From: Opitutaceae bacterium
GTDB lineage: Bacteria > Verrucomicrobiota > Verrucomicrobiia > Opitutales > Opitutaceae
Direction of reading: 5' to 3'
Length of the DNA stretch: 13,022 bases
Assembly (NCBI GenBank): GCA_025352845.1
Contig: JANXSC010000457.1
Location: forward strand, 1 to 13,022
Position numbers and translations under genes: made by a program. Positions 8,355-13,022 of the stretch are shown in pieces. The first letter of the stretch is position 1, and each line of letters begins with the position of its first letter. Below the pieces are notes generated by a model, which worked only from the letters and a program-made list of their open reading frames with translations, had not been told where the DNA came from and made no database searches.

Positions 8355-8370
8355 GTTACATTCCGGTCAC
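8355..8370 (-). promoter_or_regulatory. Possible internal Pho box upstream of pstC
   Basis: GTTAC (8355-8359) and GTCAC (8366-8370) are exactly 11 bases apart, the helical-turn spacing of PhoB half-sites. The same GTNAC spacing recurs upstream of the porin and of the right-hand TonB receptor. It sits 24 bases before ATG 8330 and 51 before ATG 8303. GTNAC is nearly palindromic, so orientation is not certain. With only two good units it may be chance. If real, it gives pstC onward its own phosphate-responsive promoter. Confidence 0.35.
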
Positions 8371-8401
8371 GGGCAGATTTGAAACTGCGCATGAGGATAG
8401 A

Positions 8402-8472
8402 AGTAGGGCGGGTCTCTGACCCGCCCTTTTGCACGCCGAGTTTTCGAGGACGTGTCAGAGACCCGCCCTACT
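8402..8472. repeat. REPIN-like pair of inverted REP units
   Basis: AGTAGGGCGGGTCTCTGAC (8402-8420) is repeated as a perfect 19-base inverted copy at 8454-8472, 33 bases apart. The left unit is itself a hairpin: GGGCGGGT (8406-8413), loop CTCTG, ACCCGCCC (8419-8426), followed by TTTT on the plus strand. Short palindromic GC-rich units in inverted pairs are the REPIN layout, dispersed in many genomes by REP-associated tyrosine transposases; no such transposase is in this window. The element sits in the pstS-pstC gap of a transcript read from the minus strand. In that direction no T-run follows the stem, so it should not be a strong terminator. It could protect pstS mRNA from 3' decay, as REP elements do after malE, helping PstS outnumber the membrane subunits. 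Confidence 0.75.
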
Positions 8473-8508
8473 CAGTCTGCCAAGCGCCTCGTGATCGACG
8501 TTCGTCGA

Positions 8509-9315
8509 TCACTCCGGGCTGACGAAGCCCACTTTCTCGATGATTTTCTTGCCCTCGGCGCTCAACGTGAACTCAACGAACTTCGCGGCCTCGCCGGACG
8601 GTGCGCCGTTCGTGTAGTAGAACGTCGGGCGCGCGTAGGGATAGGTGTTCTTCAGGACCGTTTCCTTGGTCGGCACCTGGCCGTCAATTGAAATGACTTT
8701 CAGTCCCGGCGCCGTCAGATAGGCGAGGCCGACATAGCCGACGCCATTCGGGTTCTTGCCGACCTCAGCCGCGATCTGCTCGTTGCCGGCCATCTTCTGC
8801 GACGACTTCGCATAATCGCGGTTGTTCATCGCAAGCTGCTTAAAATCGGAGTAGGTGCCCGACGAGGTGTTGCGCGTGTAGATCGAAATCTTGCCGGGCT
8901 TGCCACCGACGGCGGACCAGTCGGTCACGTCGCCGGAGAAGATCTGCTCCACCTGGCGCTTGGTGAGTTTCGCCAGCGGATTGCTCGCGCTGACCACGAT
9001 GCCAATACCGTCGTGCGCGACGACGATGGGTTTCAGGGTTACGCCCTTGGCGGTGGCGGCGGACATCTCGGTCTGCTTGGCCCGGCGCGAGCTCATGCCG
9101 ATCTGAGCGGTGCCGTCGATGATGGCGGCGATGCCGGTGGTCGAGCCTTCCGCGGCAATCTCAAAGGAGACACCGTGGTTCCGGGCCTTGTATTCCTCGG
9201 CCAGCGTGGGGACGAGTTTGGCGCCGAGCGTGTCGGAGCCCTTGATGACGAGCTTCTGCGCGGAACCGAGAGTCGCAGCGGAGAGAGCGGCGAGAAGGAG
9301 AAGTGATTTTTTCAT
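8509..9315 (-). CDS. pstS: Periplasmic phosphate-binding protein PstS
   Basis: This binding protein delivers phosphate to PstC/PstA. It has 268 residues, similar to compact PstS proteins (about 270-350). Signal peptide MKKSLLLLAALSAATLGSAQ (1-20) has a likely cleavage after SA or AQ. It has no lipobox cysteine, so it should be soluble. Ligand-contact segments are visible: KGSDTL (25-30), EGSTTG (56-61), MSSRRAK (74-80), HDGIGIVV (101-108) and the phosphate loop TRNTSSGTYSDF (147-158). The C-terminus GEAAKFVEFTLSAEGKKIIEKVGF is the family pattern. ATG 9315 lies 29 bases after the porin stop, so the two are probably one transcript. The bases before ATG (CCATCCTCCGC) contain no Shine-Dalgarno. 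The open frame reaches 175 codons further upstream, but that is a shadow of the porin gene. Confidence 0.95.
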   Translation of the reverse strand: MKKSLLLLAALSAATLGSAQKLVIKGSDTLGAKLVPTLAEEYKARNHGVSFEIAAEGSTTGIAAIIDGTAQIGMSSRRAKQTEMSAATAKGVTLKPIVVAHDGIGIVVSASNPLAKLTKRQVEQIFSGDVTDWSAVGGKPGKISIYTRNTSSGTYSDFKQLAMNNRDYAKSSQKMAGNEQIAAEVGKNPNGVGYVGLAYLTAPGLKVISIDGQVPTKETVLKNTYPYARPTFYYTNGAPSGEAAKFVEFTLSAEGKKIIEKVGFVSPE

Positions 9316-9344
9316 GCGGAGGATGGAAAAGGCGGGGGGAGAAA

Positions 9345-10616
9345 TTAGAACTGCATCTGGACCTGCGAGCGCACGCCCACGGTCTTGGCCTCGGCGGGCG
9401 CGCCGGTGACGGTGTCCTTCGTCTTGCCGGAAATGGCACCGAGCTGGAACTTGAGATCCTGACCACGAAGATAAAGATTCGCGCCGACATACCACTCGCT
9501 GAACTTGTTCATCGTCGGGCCGGCGGGAGCGGAGCGGATGACATCGCCGAGGTTCACCCCGCGACCGTCGGTATCGAGTTGCTGGTAGCGAGTGACGAAC
9601 TCGATCGCGTCGGTCACCATGAAGCTCGGCTGGAGAAACCAGCCGGCGGGCTTCGCATCGCGCGTCGCGGTCGCGCCCTTTTCGACCTTGGCGGAAAGAT
9701 ATTCGCCCATGAAATAGAACCGACCGAAGGTGACTTCGCCGTAGGCCGAGTAGAGGTTCAAATCGAAGCCGCGGCCGAGGGCGGTGTTGCTGATGCCACC
9801 CTGATCGGGCAGAATGCCGGTCGCGACGCCCGCGATCCATGTGCCGTTGCCGCCGAGTTTGCCGGTGAGGCCGACATTGCCCCAGAAAGCTTTCCGGTTA
9901 GTGGCATTGTTGCCCGCGCCGGAAGCACCCGCAAAGGTTTCGTCGCGCTCCGGGTTGGTGATGGCGGCGCTGTAAACCAGGACGAGCGCGTCGTTGAGCT
10001 TCCGCTTGCCGTCGAGGAAGGCCCCGATGCGGTAGCTGGCCGCGCCGAGCTGACGGCCGTTGTTGGTCTCGACGAAATAGCGCGTGACACCCGAGCGTTC
10101 GATCGCCTTGAGGTTGCCGCTGGAGCCGCGCTCCTCGTAACCGACGTTCACCTTGCGGAGGCCGAAATTGAACGTGAGGTCCGGCGTCGGTTTCCACTCA
10201 ATGATCGCGTCGTCGTAGCTGCCGCCCGCGAGATCGTAGGTCATGGTCGCACCCCAGTCGCCGCCGACTCCCGCCTTGAGCGTGAGATACATCCGGCGGG
10301 TGAAAAAGTGATCCATGGCGACCGGCCCGACCGGGACGTTGGTCACATTGGTGTCGAGGCTCGCATACTGAATTTGCATCCGCATGCCGACGCTGAGTCG
10401 GTCGGTGGACTTGCCACCGCCAAAGGCGTGCGCCGGCACGGTGTTGTTCTCCCGCACGAGATCGGCGCGGATGTCCTCGGCCTCCTGATTGGTGAGGATG
10501 CCCTTGCGGATGAGCGCGGTGATGAGCGCGCCGCTGTCCTGAGCCGACAGCGTGGCAATGGAACCGAGGATGCCAGCCGCCGCAGCGAGGCATCGAAAAT
10601 TCAACAACTTGGTCAT
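9345..10616 (-). CDS. Phosphate-selective porin (OprO/OprP family)
   Basis: This outer-membrane porin of 423 residues is expected to let phosphate or polyphosphate into the periplasm, feeding PstS. The signal peptide is at 1-25 (ending ATLSAQ). A short helical segment follows (LITALIRKGILTNQEAEDIRADLVRE, 31-55), which precedes the barrel in many OprP-like proteins. From about 73 (LSVGMRMQIQY) to the end the sequence is a series of amphipathic strands with typical features: FFTRRMYLTLKAGVGGDWGATMTYDLA, FNFGLRKVNVGYEE and a terminal strand VRSQVQMQF ending in Phe, as needed for barrel insertion. ATG 10616 is in the right place for the signal peptide, with no Shine-Dalgarno. Family membership rests on overall pattern; substrate is inferred mainly from being first gene of the pst unit under a Pho-box-like repeat. 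Confidence 0.88.
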   Translation of the reverse strand: MTKLLNFRCLAAAAGILGSIATLSAQDSGALITALIRKGILTNQEAEDIRADLVRENNTVPAHAFGGGKSTDRLSVGMRMQIQYASLDTNVTNVPVGPVAMDHFFTRRMYLTLKAGVGGDWGATMTYDLAGGSYDDAIIEWKPTPDLTFNFGLRKVNVGYEERGSSGNLKAIERSGVTRYFVETNNGRQLGAASYRIGAFLDGKRKLNDALVLVYSAAITNPERDETFAGASGAGNNATNRKAFWGNVGLTGKLGGNGTWIAGVATGILPDQGGISNTALGRGFDLNLYSAYGEVTFGRFYFMGEYLSAKVEKGATATRDAKPAGWFLQPSFMVTDAIEFVTRYQQLDTDGRGVNLGDVIRSAPAGPTMNKFSEWYVGANLYLRGQDLKFQLGAISGKTKDTVTGAPAEAKTVGVRSQVQMQF

Positions 10617-10668
10617 GTGGGTGGGATTGGTGCGGTGAAGTCGCCAAACATTTCGGCGAAGGAACCGA

Positions 10669-10720
10669 GCTTAACCGGCCATTGTTACGAACTGGTGGCG
10701 ACCATGTGACAAAGCGTGAA
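10669..10720 (-). promoter_or_regulatory. Candidate Pho box and promoter of the porin-pst-pho unit
   Basis: Read on the plus strand, GTTAC (10684), GTGGC (10695), GTGAC (10706) and GTGAA (10716) start 11, 11 and 10 bases apart. On the minus strand this gives TTCAC, GTCAC, GCCAC and GTAAC in series, comparable to the 11-base direct repeats bound by PhoB/PhoP elsewhere. It lies 68-104 bases upstream of the porin ATG. A weak -10-like TTAAGC (10674-10669) follows nine bases after the last unit, the arrangement of Pho promoters that lack a normal -35. The boxes are clear; the -10 is tentative. Confidence 0.55.
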
Positions 10721-10738
10721 CAATCACCCCGCGTCGCG

Positions 10739-10775
10739 AAAAAAAGAAGGCCGTCCAACCCCTTGGACGGCCTTC
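10739..10775 (-). terminator. Strong intrinsic terminator after the TonB receptor gene
   Basis: A perfect 13-base-pair stem is formed by 10746-10758 and 10763-10775 (GAAGGCCGTCCAA / TTGGACGGCCTTC) with loop CCCC. On the minus strand it is followed at once by seven T (10745-10739). It lies 123 bases after the receptor stop and about 20 bases before the porin Pho box, so it insulates the pst unit from upstream transcription. The 123 bases before it (10776-10898) hold no gene that I can see. Confidence 0.88.
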
Positions 10776-10898
10776 AACTGACCTGCCTACACAACTGACA
10801 CCTTGAACAACCGTGGAGAAAGACGAAGTGCGGTTGAAAACGTTCAAAGCATTCTACCCCAAAAACAGATCTTCACCGTTCCGTCACAATCGCACCGC

Positions 10899-12677
10899 TC
10901 AGAACTCGCTCGACACCGAGAGGAAGTAACCGCGCGGCGTGAGCGGGTTGTAGGTGCTCGTGTTTTTGTTAAGCGCACCCGCCGTGGCCTTCGCGGCCTT
11001 GATGAGAATCACGTCGCGATCGGTCACATTGTTGACCTGAAGGCGGGCCTTGAAACTCTTCAGGAACCACGCGTATTGGAGCTTCGTGCCGTAGCCGAGC
11101 GAGAGATCGAACATCGTGTAGCCGCCCTGCACGACCCGCACCGTGCCGGGCACGAGCGGCTGGCCGGGATTCGCCGTCGCAGATGAGACGGTGTATTGGC
11201 CGCTGTATTTGGACATCAGCGAGGCAAAGAAACCCGAGTGATCGTAGACGAAGCCGGGCGTCAGCGTGAGATTTTGGATCGGATGCCATGCATACTCGAC
11301 GTAGGGCTCCCACGTGCGCGTAAAGAAGTGCATGTTGTAAACGTAGCCGCCCTTCGTCGCGGGGGCCAGCGGGTCGAGATAGCCGGACGGCGTCGCCACC
11401 ATCCCGAGCCGCTGCGCATTCGCGACGTTGTAATCAAGCGCGAGCTGGTAACGCGGCCCGTGCTGGTAGTCGAACCAGACGCCGGTCTTGAACGTGCCCA
11501 TGTCGTCGCTGTGCGACACGGCAAACGTGTTGCCGACGGCGCGCACCGAATTGACCTTGAAGCGGCCGGCGAGGTCCGTGCCGCCGACCGTCCTCCCGGC
11601 GACGATGGTCGCGCCGCCGTTGTTCGCGGGCGACTCGTGGCTGCTGTTGTTGTAGGAAAACGTATAGACCTTGTCGTCGAGCCGCCAGCCATTGCCGAGA
11701 TCGCTGTTGAGCGCGATGAACGCCGTGTCGGTCTGCTTCACCTGATAGTTGTTGCCGTAGTAGTCGCCGTTGCGATCGAGCGGGTCGGCCACCTGGCCGA
11801 AGTTGCGGCCGAGCGTGGCGATTTGCAGACCGGTGAGCGGCGAGGCGTTCGGGTTGTTGAACTTGATGTTGTTGTATTCGCCCATGAACGAGAGCGTTGT
11901 GCGGCCCTCTTGGCCGAGGGGCTGGAGGTATTTGAAGAAATACGTGTTGCGCCGCAGCGTGCCGAAGGTGCGGTAACCGTCGCTGTCCATGTATTGGTAG
12001 CTCGCGATGAGGGAGCCGCCGTTGGTCCCCGGGAGCAGGCCGGTGTTGGCCTCGAAGTGCGCGAGCTTCGTGTTCCAACTGCCGAAGCTTAGCGTCGGCA
12101 CGAATGAAGCCTGCGTGCGCGGATCCTTCGTCTCCAGCGCCATCGTGCCGCCAAACGTCGCCATGCCGATCGTGCTCGCGCTGCCCGGGCCGCGATCGAC
12201 GGTCACGCGGCCGAGGAGCTTTGCGGGGAAATAGCTCGTGGTGTGGTGCGTATAGTCGTTGCCGTCGCCGAACGGGATGCCGTCGATGGTGACGTTGTAT
12301 TGGCCGTCGTTAAAGCCGCGCAGGGTGGGCTTCGACTCGTTGAGGCCAGGGCCGTTGGTCGAAAAGTTCGTCACACTCGGCGCGAGCGCGGCGATCATCG
12401 CGTAGTCGGCGGTGGGCGCGATGCTGTTCTGGATCGTCTGGAGGCTGATGGTCGATTCGGGCTGCGTGACGTCGAGCCGGCTCTCGGTCGGGGCCATGCT
12501 CTGCGCCGAGGTGCGCGGCTCGCTGACTTCAAATTCCTGAAGGCGGACAATCGTGACGGCGTCGCCGGCAGATTTTTTGCCGGCGTTGGCGATTTGAGCG
12601 TGGAGCGGCGCGCAAGAGAGCGCCGCGAATAATGCGGACGCGAGGAGGATACGAGGAGGCTGGTAGGTCAGGTTCAC
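10899..12677 (-). CDS. TonB-dependent receptor, apparently lacking part of the barrel
   Basis: This outer-membrane receptor has 592 residues, short for a family usually near 700-800. The signal peptide is at 1-28 (ILLASALFAALSCAPLHAQ). A VRLQEFEV segment (44-51) may act as the TonB-box region. The plug is at about 70-190 (MIAALAPSVTNF, KPTLRGFNDGQYNVTIDGIPFGDG, VTVDRGPGSASTIG, FGGTMAL). The barrel then runs to the terminal strand YFLSVSSEF. At 11240-11255 the sequence passes from a mid-barrel strand (NLTLTPGF) straight into one normally found near the C-terminus (VYDHSGFFASLMSKYSGQY), so roughly 150 residues seem absent in frame. The later strands (MFDLSLGYG, RLQVNNVTDRDV) are normal. The start is GTG 12677 with no Shine-Dalgarno. 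Substrate is unknown; the Pho-box-like repeat and divergent phosphoesterase-like gene suggest an organic phosphate compound. It may be non-functional if the gap is real. Confidence 0.85.
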   Translation of the reverse strand: MNLTYQPPRILLASALFAALSCAPLHAQIANAGKKSAGDAVTIVRLQEFEVSEPRTSAQSMAPTESRLDVTQPESTISLQTIQNSIAPTADYAMIAALAPSVTNFSTNGPGLNESKPTLRGFNDGQYNVTIDGIPFGDGNDYTHHTTSYFPAKLLGRVTVDRGPGSASTIGMATFGGTMALETKDPRTQASFVPTLSFGSWNTKLAHFEANTGLLPGTNGGSLIASYQYMDSDGYRTFGTLRRNTYFFKYLQPLGQEGRTTLSFMGEYNNIKFNNPNASPLTGLQIATLGRNFGQVADPLDRNGDYYGNNYQVKQTDTAFIALNSDLGNGWRLDDKVYTFSYNNSSHESPANNGGATIVAGRTVGGTDLAGRFKVNSVRAVGNTFAVSHSDDMGTFKTGVWFDYQHGPRYQLALDYNVANAQRLGMVATPSGYLDPLAPATKGGYVYNMHFFTRTWEPYVEYAWHPIQNLTLTPGFVYDHSGFFASLMSKYSGQYTVSSATANPGQPLVPGTVRVVQGGYTMFDLSLGYGTKLQYAWFLKSFKARLQVNNVTDRDVILIKAAKATAGALNKNTSTYNPLTPRGYFLSVSSEF

Positions 12678-12699
12678 CGCAGAACGATGCCGTGCGCCC

Positions 12700-12726
12700 G
12701 TGTCGAATGCGTGACGGCACCGTTAC
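12700..12726 (-). promoter_or_regulatory. Candidate Pho box between TonB receptor and phosphoesterase-like gene
   Basis: GTGTC (12700), GTGAC (12711) and GTTAC (12722) are three units exactly 11 bases apart; a poorer unit (GCCGT, 12689) extends the series. Two units match GTNAC fully, as in the porin repeat. The array starts 22 bases upstream of the receptor GTG, which leaves little room for a leader. It is 147 bases from the divergent ATG 12873. Since GTNAC is nearly palindromic it could serve either gene. The rest of the 195-base divergent gap shows nothing I can name. Confidence 0.5.
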
Positions 12727-12872
12727 GACGCGGAAAATTTCAGCTGCGTGCCATCTGCGCACAAACGTGATCTCCACCACCAGCACAGCGTCAACGACAC
12801 TTGAAACAATCGCCCCACTTCGCGAGCGTGACCACGGGCCACACCGACTCACACGCACCACCTCGTCTCTCC

Positions 12873-13022
12873 ATGAAACGTCACCACGCCTGTTTCCACG
12901 CCGCAGCGGGCATCCTCCTCAGCTTCGTCGGTGCCCTCGCCGCCACGCCGCCAGCTGCACCCGCGGACGCGCCCTTCACGTTCACCGCCTTCGGTTGCCT
13001 GCCCTACTCCTCCGCCCCCGAC
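12873..13022 (+). CDS. Start of a secreted protein, probably calcineurin-like phosphoesterase
   Basis: Fifty codons run from ATG 12873 to the window edge with no stop. The N-terminus is a signal peptide (MKRHHACFHAAAGILLSFVGALAATPPAA; charged start, hydrophobic core, cleavage near ALAA), then a Pro/Ala linker and FTFTAFGCLPYSSAPD. The FxFxAFGCxPY opening is one I associate with the first beta strand of exported calcineurin-like phosphoesterases of Verrucomicrobiota and Proteobacteria. The metal-binding motifs (GD..., GNHE) would lie beyond the edge, so the call is tentative. It is transcribed divergently from the TonB receptor across a gap with a Pho-box-like array, which suggests the pair works together: a phosphatase in the periplasm and a receptor for its substrate. 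No Shine-Dalgarno precedes ATG (CGTCTCTCC). Confidence 0.6.
   Translation, partial: MKRHHACFHAAAGILLSFVGALAATPPAAPADAPFTFTAFGCLPYSSAPD

Noticed and set aside
8406..8430. Hairpin plus TTTT between pstS and pstC as an operon terminator
   Set aside because: The T-run follows the hairpin on the plus strand, opposite to pst transcription; on the minus strand no T-run follows.
9303..10709. Plus-strand open frame of 468 codons opposite the porin
   Set aside because: It mirrors the porin codon pattern, has no domain or signal peptide, and even overlaps the Pho-box region; it is a shadow.
12828..12855. GTGAC, CCACA, CACAC series upstream of the right-edge gene
   Set aside because: The 11-base spacing holds, but only the first unit fits GTNAC; not enough for a second Pho box.

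Overview
The window is GC-rich, densely coded bacterial DNA. The gene content points to a Gram-negative with an outer membrane: two TonB-dependent receptor genes, an OprO/OprP-type phosphate porin and several signal peptides. The receptor wording (a short carboxypeptidase-like domain, then a 'xxFEV' segment and 'NIVSEE.FGAMNEGNIG'), the near absence of Shine-Dalgarno sequences and a Lys/Ala-rich basic protein resemble Opitutaceae-type Verrucomicrobiota. That placement is an inference from remembered family features, not a search result.

Left part (1-2256). The 3' end of an unidentified gene is followed by a decayed TonB receptor gene with a frameshifted signal peptide and most of the plug and barrel missing. 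A small Lys/Ala-rich protein (minus strand) and a PPP-type metallophosphoesterase (plus strand) follow.

Centre (2269-10616, minus strand). This is a complete phosphate-acquisition and phosphate-sensing unit in the order porin - pstS - pstC - pstA - pstB - phoU - phoB - phoR. The genes abut or overlap by 4 to 11 bases from pstC to phoB. The one large gap, between pstS and pstC, holds a REPIN-like inverted pair and a possible internal Pho box. Phosphate would cross the outer membrane through the porin, be bound by PstS, and be pumped in by PstC/PstA powered by PstB. PhoU would pass transporter status to the PhoR/PhoB two-component pair encoded by the same unit. PstC is unusual in carrying about 230 extra, mostly helical residues predicted in the periplasm.

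Right part (10617-13022). A strong intrinsic terminator separates the unit from an upstream minus-strand TonB receptor gene, which itself seems to lack part of its barrel in frame. Divergent from it, a secreted protein gene begins whose first residues resemble calcineurin-like phosphoesterases; it runs off the window.

Regulation. Direct repeats of GTNAC-like units spaced 10-11 bases apart occur upstream of the porin, upstream of the right-hand TonB receptor and between pstS and pstC. They look like Pho boxes of this lineage and would tie the receptor/phosphoesterase pair to the pst unit as one phosphate-starvation regulon.
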